Shown here: positions 12,606-24,250 of the stretch, piece after piece | Position numbering within the stretch: the stretch's first letter is position 1 | Layout of the letters: each line of letters starts with the position of its first letter | NCBI GenBank assembly: GCA_028875075.1 | Contig: JAPPGF010000028.1 | Span: 41,221-105,220 of the forward strand | Direction: 5' to 3' | Length of the DNA stretch: 64,000 bases | DNA from: Gemmatimonadota bacterium | GTDB lineage: Bacteria > Gemmatimonadota > Gemmatimonadetes > Longimicrobiales > Gaopeijiaceae | Notes under the pieces: model-generated | Databases searched by the model: none | Told to the model about the DNA's origin: nothing | What the model saw: the letters and a program-made list of their open reading frames with translations, nothing else | Position numbers and translations under genes: made by a program

Positions 12606-13739
12606 ATGAGATTCGAGCACGCAGGCCCCGCTCTCGTCCTTGCGGTGGTCTTGTTGTCCGCTTGCGCGGACACACAGGCTGCGGCCACCGACAGGGGGAT
12701 GGTCGTCAAGGGCGGCGACATGCGAAACGGCGCCTACGACGCACCCACAGACTGGTGGAAACCGCATCCGGAGGCCGATGCCGGTTACGGCTACGCCCAG
12801 GTGGCGGGCGCCGTCGCGGACACACCCGACCGCATCATCGTCGGCATCCGCGGCGACCGTACGCCCGACGGAGGGGAGCGGCCCAACAGCTCGAACTACC
12901 TCGTGGTCGTCGACGGCCAGGGCGACGTGGTCGAGCGCTGGACGCAGTGGGACACGATGATGGGCTTCCCGCATGCGCTCTACATCAGCCCGTACGATCC
13001 CGACCGCCACGTGTGGGTCGTTGACCGGGGCGGCACGATGAAGACCGTGCACGAGCAGATCCTTAAATTCACGAACGACGGCAGCGAACTCGTGCTGCGC
13101 CTCCGCGATCCGGCTCCCACGCAGGCCCAGGGTGGGCCGGTCGCCCGCGACAATCCCAGTCCAGGGCCGTTGGACTTCGGCCAGGCCTCGTCCGTGGCGT
13201 TCCTGCCCAACGGTGACTTCCTGGTCGGCGACGGCTACCAGAACGGCCGCATCATCCGTTATAACGCGGAAGGTGAGTTCGTGTCGGAGTTCGGCTCCGT
13301 CGGCAGTGGACCCGGGCAGTTCGACCTGATCCACAGCGTCGCCGTAGACCGTGATGGTCGGATCTACGTGGCGGACCGCAACAACGACCGGATCCAGGTC
13401 TTCATGGAGGACGGCGAGTTCGTCGAGGAGTGGCCGAACATCTCCGACCCCGTGGGCGTCCTAGTGGACGAACGCGACGGGGTGTGGGTGATCTCGGCGG
13501 TCCTGAATCGGATCCTCAAGTACGACACGACCGGCGTGCTACAGACGTACTTCGGAGCGTACGGCGGCACGCGCGGGGGCTTCCCCGGAGGGCTCGAACG
13601 GCCACATCAGATGAGTGTCGATCCCGCCGGTAACCTCTACGTGGCGAGCTACGACGGACCGCGGCTCGAGAAGTTGACACCGAAGCCAGGGGCCGACCCG
13701 GGCGAGCTGGTCGGCCAGCCGGTGATGATCGGGAACTAA
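12606..13739 (+). CDS. NHL-repeat beta-propeller lipoprotein, PAL-like (copy 2)
   Basis: Lipobox LLSACAD; same architecture as copy 1. Confidence 0.85.
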   Translation: MRFEHAGPALVLAVVLLSACADTQAAATDRGMVVKGGDMRNGAYDAPTDWWKPHPEADAGYGYAQVAGAVADTPDRIIVGIRGDRTPDGGERPNSSNYLVVVDGQGDVVERWTQWDTMMGFPHALYISPYDPDRHVWVVDRGGTMKTVHEQILKFTNDGSELVLRLRDPAPTQAQGGPVARDNPSPGPLDFGQASSVAFLPNGDFLVGDGYQNGRIIRYNAEGEFVSEFGSVGSGPGQFDLIHSVAVDRDGRIYVADRNNDRIQVFMEDGEFVEEWPNISDPVGVLVDERDGVWVISAVLNRILKYDTTGVLQTYFGAYGGTRGGFPGGLERPHQMSVDPAGNLYVASYDGPRLEKLTPKPGADPGELVGQPVMIGN

Positions 13740-13780
13740 CGCCTCGTTCCCCGCTGGGGACGCGAGACCGGAGAAGTGAC

Positions 13781-14938
13781 ATGAGAGTCGAGCATGCAGG
13801 GCCTGTCCTCCTCGTCTTGGGAGTCTCCACGCTCGGTGCCTGCACGGCCCAGGACCAGGCCACCGAGGGACCGATGGTTAAGGGCGGAGACGAGGCGACA
13901 GGGGAGTACACGGCCGTCGCGGACTGGTGGAAGCCCGCGCCGGATCACGCCGACGAGGCTACCTGCGAGGCCACGCCGGACGAGTGTTGGACCTGGGGCC
14001 AGGTGTCCGGCGTAGCGGTGGATGACCCAGAGCGGATCATCGTCGCGGTCTGGGGCGACCGGAACGCCGAGGGCGAGCAGCGCCCCAACAGCTCCAACTA
14101 CATAGTGGTCGTGAACTCGCAGGGCGAGATTACCGAGCGGTGGACCCAGTGGGACACCGTGCTCAACACTCCGCACCAGGTCTACATCAGCCCCTACGAC
14201 CCCGACCGCCACGTCTGGGTCGTAGAGCGCGGCGGCGACAACACAGTTCGCGATATCCACGAGCAGATCATCAAGTTCACGAACGACGGCAGCGAGATCG
14301 CGCTCCGCCTGCTCGACCCGAATCCGCGGCAGAGCGCGGAGGAGGCGCGCGCGAACCTGAACCCCGGGCCGCTGGACTTCGGCCAGGCCTCGGTGATGAC
14401 GCTCCTGCCGAACGGCGATTTCCTGGTGGGGGACGGCTACCAGAACGGCCGCATAGCCCGCTACGATGCCCAGGGCGAGTTCATCTCCGAGTTCGGGTCG
14501 GTCGGGGCCGGCCCCGGGCAGTTCGACCTCATCCACGGGATCGCGGTGGACCGCGACCGGCGCATCTACGTGGCCGACCGGCAGAACGACCGCATCCAGG
14601 TGTTCACGGAGATGGGCGAGTTTATCGAGGAGTGGCCCGACGTCACCAATCCCGCCGGGATCTACATGGACGAGGACGAGAACGTCTGGGTGGTCTCGGC
14701 CACGCTCAACCGGCTCGTGAAGTACAACAAGCAGGGCGAGTACCAGTACTATTTCGGCGTGTACGGCGGAACGATGGGCGGCTTCCCGGGCGGACTCTCC
14801 CGACCGCACCAGATGGATGTCGGCCCCGACGGCACGGTCTACGTCGCGAGCTGGGACGGCGGATGGCTCAACCAGTTCATTCCCAAGCCGGACGGGGATT
14901 CCGCGAAGCTCGTGGGCCGGCCCCTACGCCTCCAATAG
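13781..14938 (+). CDS. NHL-repeat beta-propeller lipoprotein, PAL-like (copy 3)
   Basis: Lipobox TLGACTA; same architecture. Confidence 0.85.
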   Translation: MRVEHAGPVLLVLGVSTLGACTAQDQATEGPMVKGGDEATGEYTAVADWWKPAPDHADEATCEATPDECWTWGQVSGVAVDDPERIIVAVWGDRNAEGEQRPNSSNYIVVVNSQGEITERWTQWDTVLNTPHQVYISPYDPDRHVWVVERGGDNTVRDIHEQIIKFTNDGSEIALRLLDPNPRQSAEEARANLNPGPLDFGQASVMTLLPNGDFLVGDGYQNGRIARYDAQGEFISEFGSVGAGPGQFDLIHGIAVDRDRRIYVADRQNDRIQVFTEMGEFIEEWPDVTNPAGIYMDEDENVWVVSATLNRLVKYNKQGEYQYYFGVYGGTMGGFPGGLSRPHQMDVGPDGTVYVASWDGGWLNQFIPKPDGDSAKLVGRPLRLQ

Positions 14939-14949
14939 GAAGCAGCGTA

Positions 14950-16032
14950 ATGACGAATCGTCGGCGGGATCTCTCGGTATCGATCTTCGCCGCGGGTGCG
15001 GCTCTGTCCGCGTGCATGCGCGAGAACGGCGCGCAGCCGGCGGGCGGCGGCATGATGGCCGTGGGCGGCGACGATCGCAACGGGGAGTATATGCCCGTCC
15101 GGGACTGGTGGAAGCCCACCCCGAACCACGACTCCATCTGGCACTGGGGCGACAAGAACGACGAAGGCGAGCTGCAGACGCCGACCTCGGATATGGTCGT
15201 CGTCGCGAACCGCGACGGCGAGATCATCGATCAGTGGACCCGATGGGACTCGATCCTCAACTGGCCGCACCAGGTCTACGTCGATCCCTACGACCCAGCG
15301 ATGCCCGTGTGGGTCGTGGAGCGCGGTGGCGGCGGACCCTACATGCAGGTCGTCAAGTTCACGAACGACGGCAGCGAGATCCTGCTGCGCATCGGCGACA
15401 CAACCATTCCGCAGAGCCGCGAGGAGGCCCACGCCAATCCGAACCCTGGGCCCTACAACTACGGGCAGCCGGCGGTCCTGGCGCTTTACGCGAACGGCGA
15501 CTTCCTGCTGGATGACGGATACTGGAACTGCCGGATCGTCCGCTACAACGCCCGGGGCGAGTACCTCTACGAGTTCGGCTCCTGCGAGGAGGGCCCGGCC
15601 GAGTTCAACGTCGTGCACGGGCTCGGGATCGACCGAGATGGCCGCATCTACGTGGCCGACCGCAGCAACGACCGCGTCCAGGTCTTCGAGGAGAACGGGA
15701 CGCACGTAGCGACGTGGCCCGACATCGCGAGTCCGGGCGGGATCTGGGTGGACGACAGCAACAGCGTCTGGGTGGTCGGCCGCACGACGAACCGCATGCT
15801 GAAGTACGACACCGAGGGTCATCTGCTCTACTACTGGGGGAGCTACGGCGGGACGTCGGGCGGCTACGACGGCGGCAGCGGCGGCTTCCACCGTCCGCGC
15901 CAGATCGGGGTGGACCTGGAGGGGAACTTCTATGTCGCCAATTGGGAGGCCGGCGCGGTGGGCAAGCACGTCCCGAAGCCCGACGCCGATCCCTCGAAGC
16001 TAGTGGGCCGGCTGATGAGGCCCGGCGGCTGA
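14950..16032 (+). CDS. NHL-repeat beta-propeller lipoprotein, PAL-like (copy 4, divergent)
   Basis: Lipobox ALSACMR; VHGLGIDRDGRIYVADRSNDRVQVF; third PH motif is PR. Confidence 0.85.
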   Translation: MTNRRRDLSVSIFAAGAALSACMRENGAQPAGGGMMAVGGDDRNGEYMPVRDWWKPTPNHDSIWHWGDKNDEGELQTPTSDMVVVANRDGEIIDQWTRWDSILNWPHQVYVDPYDPAMPVWVVERGGGGPYMQVVKFTNDGSEILLRIGDTTIPQSREEAHANPNPGPYNYGQPAVLALYANGDFLLDDGYWNCRIVRYNARGEYLYEFGSCEEGPAEFNVVHGLGIDRDGRIYVADRSNDRVQVFEENGTHVATWPDIASPGGIWVDDSNSVWVVGRTTNRMLKYDTEGHLLYYWGSYGGTSGGYDGGSGGFHRPRQIGVDLEGNFYVANWEAGAVGKHVPKPDADPSKLVGRLMRPGG

Positions 16033-16098
16033 GCAGCGCACGGGCGGACGGGCGCGCCGGGAACTGAGCGCGCCGGCGCCACGCGGAGGAACGCCGAT

Positions 16099-16139
16099 GG
16101 CGCCTCGAGGGGGTAGCTTGCTGTCGCCCTCGGGGCGCC
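16099..16139 (+). terminator. Hairpin terminator after NHL array
   Basis: GGCGCCtCGAGGG / CCCTCGgGGCGCC stem with 15-nt loop followed by TTCTCCTC. Confidence 0.5.
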
Positions 16140-16155
16140 TTCTCCTCAATCGGGG

Positions 16156-17415
16156 GTGGGGATGAATCCCGCTGTGACTTCGTTAGTCGCCTTGCTGATC
16201 GCGATCGTGATCTCGATCACGAGCCGCGTGAACGTGGGTTTGGTCGCGATCGCCTTCGCATGGGTCCTGGCGGTCTATGTGGCCGACCTCGGCGCGGGGG
16301 CCGTGGTCGAGGGCTTTCCGAGCTCGCTCTTCCTTACGCTGACCGGGGTCACGCTCCTGTTCGCGGCCGCCGAGGTGAACGGCACGCTGGAGCGTCTCAC
16401 GCACCGGGCTACACGCCTCGCCAGAGGCGACGCTCGGCTCATGCCCGGCGTGTTCTTCGTGATCGCCGCGCTCGTCTCGAGCGTCGGGCCGGGCGCGATC
16501 TTGAGTGTGGCGCTGATCGCACCGCTCGCTATGGCCATGGGCCACCGGGCCCGGGTTCCGCCCTTCCTCACGGCGTTGATGGTGGCGAACGGGGCCAACG
16601 CCGGTAACCTCTCGCCCATCAGCTCGGTCGGGATCATCGCGAACGACGCGATGGCGAGCGTGGGGCTCGTCGAGCACGAGGCGAAGGTATGGTTCGCCAA
16701 CTTCGCGGCTCACCTTCTCGTGGCGGCGGCGGCGTACCTGCTCCTGGGCGGATACCGTGTGCGCGGCTCCGGACCACGGGAGCCCGCCTCCGCGGAGGAC
16801 GGCGCGCCGCTCGACGCCAAGCAGCGCCTCACGGTAGCGGTCGTGCTGGCCTGGATCGCGGGTGTCCTGATGTTCGACATGGCGCTCGGGCCGAGCGCCT
16901 TCGCCGCCGCGGCCGTGCTGGTCACGCTCAGGGCCGCACCGGACGCCCAGGCCATCCGGCGCGTCCCGTGGGGGGTGATCGTGATGGTGAGCGGCGTGAC
17001 CGTGCTGATTTCGCTGCTCGACGCGACGGGCGGGATGGAGCTCTTCACCGGGCTCCTCGCGCGGGCGGCCGGGCCCTCGACCGTGAATGGATCGGTGGCG
17101 TTCGTGACCGGCGCGATCTCGGCCTACAGCAGCACCTCCGGAGTGGTCCTGCCGGCCTTCCTGCCGACCGCGGCCGGCCTCGTAGAGCAAGTCGGAGGCG
17201 GCGACCCGCTCGCCGTGGCGCTCAGCATCAACGTCGGCTCGTCATTGGTCGATGTCTCGCCCCTGTCGACTCTGGGCGCGCTCTGCCTCGCGGCGCTGCC
17301 CGCCGGGGGGGACGCCGACGCCTTGTTCAAGCGACTCTTCGTGTGGGGCGTGTCGATGACGCTCGTGGGCGCCCTCCTTTGTCAGCTGTTCGCCGGCGGC
17401 CTCGCCCGGGCCTGA
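16156..17415 (+). CDS. MatC-like / SLC13-type anion (dicarboxylate) transporter
   Basis: Polytopic; GANAGNLSPISSVGIIAND and SSLVDVSPLSTLGALCLAA motifs of the DASS/MatC type. Confidence 0.7.
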   Translation: MGMNPAVTSLVALLIAIVISITSRVNVGLVAIAFAWVLAVYVADLGAGAVVEGFPSSLFLTLTGVTLLFAAAEVNGTLERLTHRATRLARGDARLMPGVFFVIAALVSSVGPGAILSVALIAPLAMAMGHRARVPPFLTALMVANGANAGNLSPISSVGIIANDAMASVGLVEHEAKVWFANFAAHLLVAAAAYLLLGGYRVRGSGPREPASAEDGAPLDAKQRLTVAVVLAWIAGVLMFDMALGPSAFAAAAVLVTLRAAPDAQAIRRVPWGVIVMVSGVTVLISLLDATGGMELFTGLLARAAGPSTVNGSVAFVTGAISAYSSTSGVVLPAFLPTAAGLVEQVGGGDPLAVALSINVGSSLVDVSPLSTLGALCLAALPAGGDADALFKRLFVWGVSMTLVGALLCQLFAGGLARA

Positions 17416-17508
17416 CCCGGGGCCGTGTCCGGCGCGACGTCTGGCCGTGCGCGTGTCGGAGCAGGCCGCAGTTGGGGTGGAAGCGAGGCCCCGACGGGGC
17501 CATGTTGA

Positions 17509-18189
17509 ATGCCCATGTCCAAGCGCATCCTCCAGATTGGTGCTGGCGCGAGCCTCGGCCTTCTGCTCGGGCTGCTCCTCATCCGGCCCGGGACTGGCAG
17601 CGGTACGCGGCCGGGCGAGCAATTTCTCCTCCCCGCGCCGCGGCCCGCCGCCGACGCGGAGCTGGTCGACCAGACGGGGGAGGTCGTGCGGTTGAGCGAG
17701 CTTTGGAGGGAGCGCACGGCCGTCCTGTTCTTCGGCTACACGCATTGCCCCGACATCTGCCCGATCACGATGGCAGTGCTCGGGCGCGCGCGTCAGCTGC
17801 TCGGGGCGGAGGGCGAGCGTGTACTGGGGATGCTGATCACCGTGGATCCTGTGCGTGACACCCCCGAACGACTGGCCGAATACCTGTCGATCTTCCCGAC
17901 GGGCCTGACGGGGTTGACGGGTTCGCCGGAGACGCTCGAGGCGCTCATGATGGGGTACGGGATCATCGCCGAGCGCTCCGAGGCCACGTCGGCGGGAGCG
18001 CCCGCCGACGGGGACGCTGCCAAGGCGCGTGCGGGCGAAGACGACCCGGGCGGCGAGAGCGACGGCTACCTGATCGACCACACCGGGCGCTCTTTCGTCG
18101 TCCACCAGGGAGCCGTGCGCATGACATTTCCGCCCCTGACAGACGCGCACTTGGTCGCGGCCGGTCTCAAGGTCCTTCTCGATCCGTGA
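17509..18189 (+). CDS. SCO1/SenC/PrrC family copper chaperone
   Basis: FFGYTHCPDICPITM CxxxC motif; later conserved His in SFVVHQGAVRM region. Confidence 0.85.
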   Translation: MPMSKRILQIGAGASLGLLLGLLLIRPGTGSGTRPGEQFLLPAPRPAADAELVDQTGEVVRLSELWRERTAVLFFGYTHCPDICPITMAVLGRARQLLGAEGERVLGMLITVDPVRDTPERLAEYLSIFPTGLTGLTGSPETLEALMMGYGIIAERSEATSAGAPADGDAAKARAGEDDPGGESDGYLIDHTGRSFVVHQGAVRMTFPPLTDAHLVAAGLKVLLDP

Positions 18190-18491
18190 CGGCGCGCCCG
18201 GTATGCCGCCGGGCGGCCTTCATGCTCGCCGCCGCTGCCGGCAGTGCGTGCGCGGAGTTTGCGCCGGGAGAGCCGGAACTCAGGCTCGAGATCGCGGTTT
18301 CCCCCACTCCGGCGACGGTCGGCTCCGCCCGGGTCCTGCTTACCCTGTCGGACACGGCGGGGGCCATGCGCGGCGGGGCGACGGTCGTCGTGAGCGGCCG
18401 CTCTCCGTGGTGGGCCCACCACCCGGACGTTGAGGCGGCCAGCGGCGGACCCCCGCCCGCATCCCGGCGCTACGCTCCCCGTGTACGCTGA
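18186..18491 (+). CDS. Small lipoprotein-like ORF, possibly truncated YtkA/FixH-like
   Basis: Overlaps SCO1 stop; lipobox-like GSACAE; LRLEIAVSPTPATVGSARVLLTLSD. Confidence 0.4.
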   Translation: MTARPVCRRAAFMLAAAAGSACAEFAPGEPELRLEIAVSPTPATVGSARVLLTLSDTAGAMRGGATVVVSGRSPWWAHHPDVEAASGGPPPASRRYAPRVR

Positions 18492-18611
18492 GGGATGATG
18501 ACCGGGCCGAGGGCGGCAAGAGGGGAGGATAGGAGGCGGATGGCTCCGTTGGACGCGGATCACTCCTTGCCCGCTCAGCGTTCGTGCTCCCATGCGTCGG
18601 CGGATGAAGAG

Positions 18612-20243
18612 ATGCGCGACGAGATCGAGGCCAAGTTCCTGTTGGAAGACGCCGCCACGGTCGCTCAGGTGCTCGACGCTCTCCGCGCGCGCCATGCGCG
18701 GTCAGTGTCTGCCGTGGAAATCGTGGATCGATACTGGGACGCTCCCAACTGGCGCTTGCTGAAGGAGGGGTGGACCTACCGGTGGCGAGAGGCGTCGGGG
18801 CGGAAGAGCCTTACGCTGAAATCTGCCGAGCCGAGCCACGGCGTCGTGCAGCGACGGCGGGAGGTGGAGCAGAGGGTCAGCACGTTTCCGGAGAGCGGCG
18901 AGCCGATTCCGTTTGGGCCGGTCACGGAGCGGGTTCTGGGCATCTGGCCCGGAGAACTACGGGAGCTGTTTCGGGTCCACAACTACCGCAGGCTCTTCCA
19001 CCTCCGGGCGCTGCCCGGGGAGCTGATCGAGGTCGCGATCGACCAGGCCACCATCACGGCCGAAGACCCAGGCAGCGGGGCCGCATCGGGTCGCATGGCG
19101 TTCGTCGAGCTGGAGCTGGAGCTGAGAGAAGGCCCGGAGGAGTCGCTCTTGCTACTGGTCGACGACATGCGCCGGCTGTTCCGGGTATTGCCTTCGCGGC
19201 TGAACAAGTTCGAGCGGGGGCTCCAGACTGCCGGCCTGTCCGGGTCGGCCGCGATGATGAGGCATGAGCTCATCCGCTCGCGGCTCGGGGAGGCGTCGCC
19301 TGAGCGGCCCCTGTCGCACGCCGATCGTGCGTCCGAGCTAGCGCATCGGTGTCTGAAGGAGCAGTTCGAGGAGATGCTCGCCGAGGAGCCGAAGGCCTGG
19401 GAGGGGCTGGACCCCGAAGGGGTGCACAAGATGCGGGTCGCAATTCGCCGGCTCCGGGTGGTGTTTCGCTCTTTCAAGGACGTACTGCCGGCCCGGCCGG
19501 TCCTAGCCTACAACCGCGAATTCAAGCGGGCCGCGGCAGTGCTGGGCGAGGTCCGAGACCTGGACGTAAACCGGGGCAATCTCGAACGCTATGCGGCCGG
19601 CATCCCGTCCGAAGACGCCGCTCATCTGGCTGGCTACCGGCGGCATCTCATCGACCGGCAGCGGCGCGCGCGAAGGCGCCTGGTGGCCTACCTGGCGAGC
19701 CGGCGCCATCAGCGGCTGAAAGACCGCTTCGCCCGCTTCCTGGAGCGTGGTCCGTCGCGGCGAACGAAGAACGCAGGGGACTCCGCCACGGTCGGCGAAG
19801 CCGCCCGGCGTCTTGTGAGAAAGCGCTACGGGCGCCTGCTAGCTGACGGTTGCGCGACCGGCCCGGGCGGCTCCGACGAATCCTACCACGCGCTCAGGAT
19901 TCAGTGCAGGCGGCTGCGCTACCTGCTCGAGTTCTTCCGAGCGACGTACGGTGAAGGGCTTCGGCCGGCGATCGAGGCTCTCAAGGAGCTCCAGGACGTG
20001 CTGGGCGAGCTTCAGGACGTGTGCGTCGCCACGGCCCAGCTGCAGGAATACGCCGAGCGCGTTCCGGCGCGCTCCGGGCAGCGAGCCCAATTCCTCGTGC
20101 TGGGACAACTCGTTGGCAGCCAGCGTCACAACGCGGAGGTCCGGCGCGGCCAGGTCGGGGATGCCTGGAAGCGGTTCGACCGCAAGCGCTGGCGAAAGAG
20201 GGTCCTGGCCGTCTTCGCCACCGGGTCGTCGGCCTCGGACTAG
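18612..20243 (+). CDS. CYTH-CHAD domain protein (start could be 18495)
   Basis: N-term EIEAKFLL CYTH signature; C-term CHAD HKMRVAIRRLRVVFRSF and LRIQCRRLRYLLEFF. Confidence 0.85.
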   Translation: MRDEIEAKFLLEDAATVAQVLDALRARHARSVSAVEIVDRYWDAPNWRLLKEGWTYRWREASGRKSLTLKSAEPSHGVVQRRREVEQRVSTFPESGEPIPFGPVTERVLGIWPGELRELFRVHNYRRLFHLRALPGELIEVAIDQATITAEDPGSGAASGRMAFVELELELREGPEESLLLLVDDMRRLFRVLPSRLNKFERGLQTAGLSGSAAMMRHELIRSRLGEASPERPLSHADRASELAHRCLKEQFEEMLAEEPKAWEGLDPEGVHKMRVAIRRLRVVFRSFKDVLPARPVLAYNREFKRAAAVLGEVRDLDVNRGNLERYAAGIPSEDAAHLAGYRRHLIDRQRRARRRLVAYLASRRHQRLKDRFARFLERGPSRRTKNAGDSATVGEAARRLVRKRYGRLLADGCATGPGGSDESYHALRIQCRRLRYLLEFFRATYGEGLRPAIEALKELQDVLGELQDVCVATAQLQEYAERVPARSGQRAQFLVLGQLVGSQRHNAEVRRGQVGDAWKRFDRKRWRKRVLAVFATGSSASD

Positions 20244-20555
20244 ACCCGCCTCGGCCGAGACGAGTGCGCGCGCGTACCGCAGAGGCGGGCGAGCCCGACT
20301 GGTCGGGCGTGGCTCCGTCTCCCTGCGGGGCGAAGAACACGGGATCCGTCTGATCGCGGCGTTCCGGAGGCGACGTCGGATCTCCCCCGACAGGGCCTTC
20401 GATACCGTCGAAGCCGCAGCAAGCTCCGGCCGCTCGCGATGTTGCGTGACGGGCGCCCCGTTCTCGTATTATCTCTCCGTCGGGCCCGCGAACTCGGCGA
20501 CGGCGGCCGCCGCTCAGTCCGAGGGGCGTGGCGCGATTCCACAACGAAGGAGGCG

Positions 20556-21263
20556 ATGGTGAGAACCTGGACGGCGCTCGTGACGGCGTTGGCGATGGGC
20601 TCCTGGGGCTGCGGTCCCGTGGCAGACTCGGCGGAGGACGAGCCCGCAGTCTCAGTCGCCGATACGGCTTCCGCCCGCACGCTCCTACTCAATCCGCGCC
20701 TCCAGGGCGACACCGCCCCGTCCACGTACCGGGCGCGCTTCCGGACGACAGCGGGAGACTTCGTCGTCCAGGTGCACCGGGAGTGGTCGCCCCGCGGCGC
20801 GGACCGCTTCCACTATCTGATCCGGGCCGGCTATTACGACAGCGTCTATGTCCACCGCGTGACGCCGGGAATCGCCCAATTCGGCTTCCACGCCGACCCG
20901 CGGGTCAACAACCTCTGGCTCGGCCGCTTCATCGGCGACGACCCGGTCGTGGTGTCGAATACGCGCGGGCGCGTGAGCTTCGCCCATGCAGGCATGAACA
21001 CCCGCTCCACCCAGATATTCATCAACCTGCTCGACAACGCTCAGTACGACGAGCAGCGCTTCACCCCCTTCAGCGAGGTCGTAGAGGGAATGGACGCGGT
21101 CGATGCCTTCTACGGCGGCTACGGCGAGGTCGCGCCCGATGGCAACGGGCCGGTGAACTCGCTGGCTGCGTTCCGCGGCAACGAATACCTGGGCACGGAC
21201 TTCCCCGAGCTCACGCAGATCTTCACGATCACGATCGAGGGTGCCCCCGCCCTCGCCCCGTAG
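20556..21263 (+). CDS. Cyclophilin-type peptidyl-prolyl isomerase, lipoprotein
   Basis: SD aaggagg; lipobox-like SWGCG; FHYLIRAGYYDSVYVHRVTPGIAQFG and STQIFINLLDN cyclophilin motifs. Confidence 0.85.
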   Translation: MVRTWTALVTALAMGSWGCGPVADSAEDEPAVSVADTASARTLLLNPRLQGDTAPSTYRARFRTTAGDFVVQVHREWSPRGADRFHYLIRAGYYDSVYVHRVTPGIAQFGFHADPRVNNLWLGRFIGDDPVVVSNTRGRVSFAHAGMNTRSTQIFINLLDNAQYDEQRFTPFSEVVEGMDAVDAFYGGYGEVAPDGNGPVNSLAAFRGNEYLGTDFPELTQIFTITIEGAPALAP

Positions 21264-21748
21264 CTGGCAACCCCGGTCGATCCCGTAAGTGTTTTTTTGG
21301 GGGGGTCTTTGGTCCGGCCTCCGGGTTCTCAGACCACCTTGGGTGGCCCGCCGAGATGTCCACGATGGTCCTGCCGGGGGCAAACCTCGGATACACCGCG
21401 GGGAGCAAGGAGCGACCCCGGATTGCCCGTGGCCGAGAGCGGCTGCAGGGCGCCGCCCCGGGGCAGGGGATTGCACGACTCGCTATACCGTGGGGACGCG
21501 GCTGACAGGACACCGGCTCCGGCTCTCGCGAGGTATCACGACGGTATTGGTACAGGGGTCCCTCCACCTGATGTCATCATCGTGAACTGCGTGGGGACAT
21601 CTTCTCGGCTAGTGCCTCAACCTACCTGAGTCGTGTCGTGCCAGTGTGTGCGCTGGACCACACTGTCGTTTGCGGGGAGATCGGCGCAGCCGCGGTGGGA
21701 ACAGCACGCTCCGGCGCCGTCGCCGGGAACCCTCCAGCCTTCCCCTAG

Positions 21749-24190
<2,442 letters not shown>

Positions 24191-24250
24191 GCCGGGCGCG
24201 CCCGCCCGGGATCGGCGATCCGCCCCGTCCTGGGCCCGGCGAGCCGCCGC

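Noticed and set aside
14140-14949. N-terminal extension of ORF 14140..16032
   Set aside because: Out-of-frame translation of NHL copy 3; the true lipoprotein start of copy 4 is at 14950.
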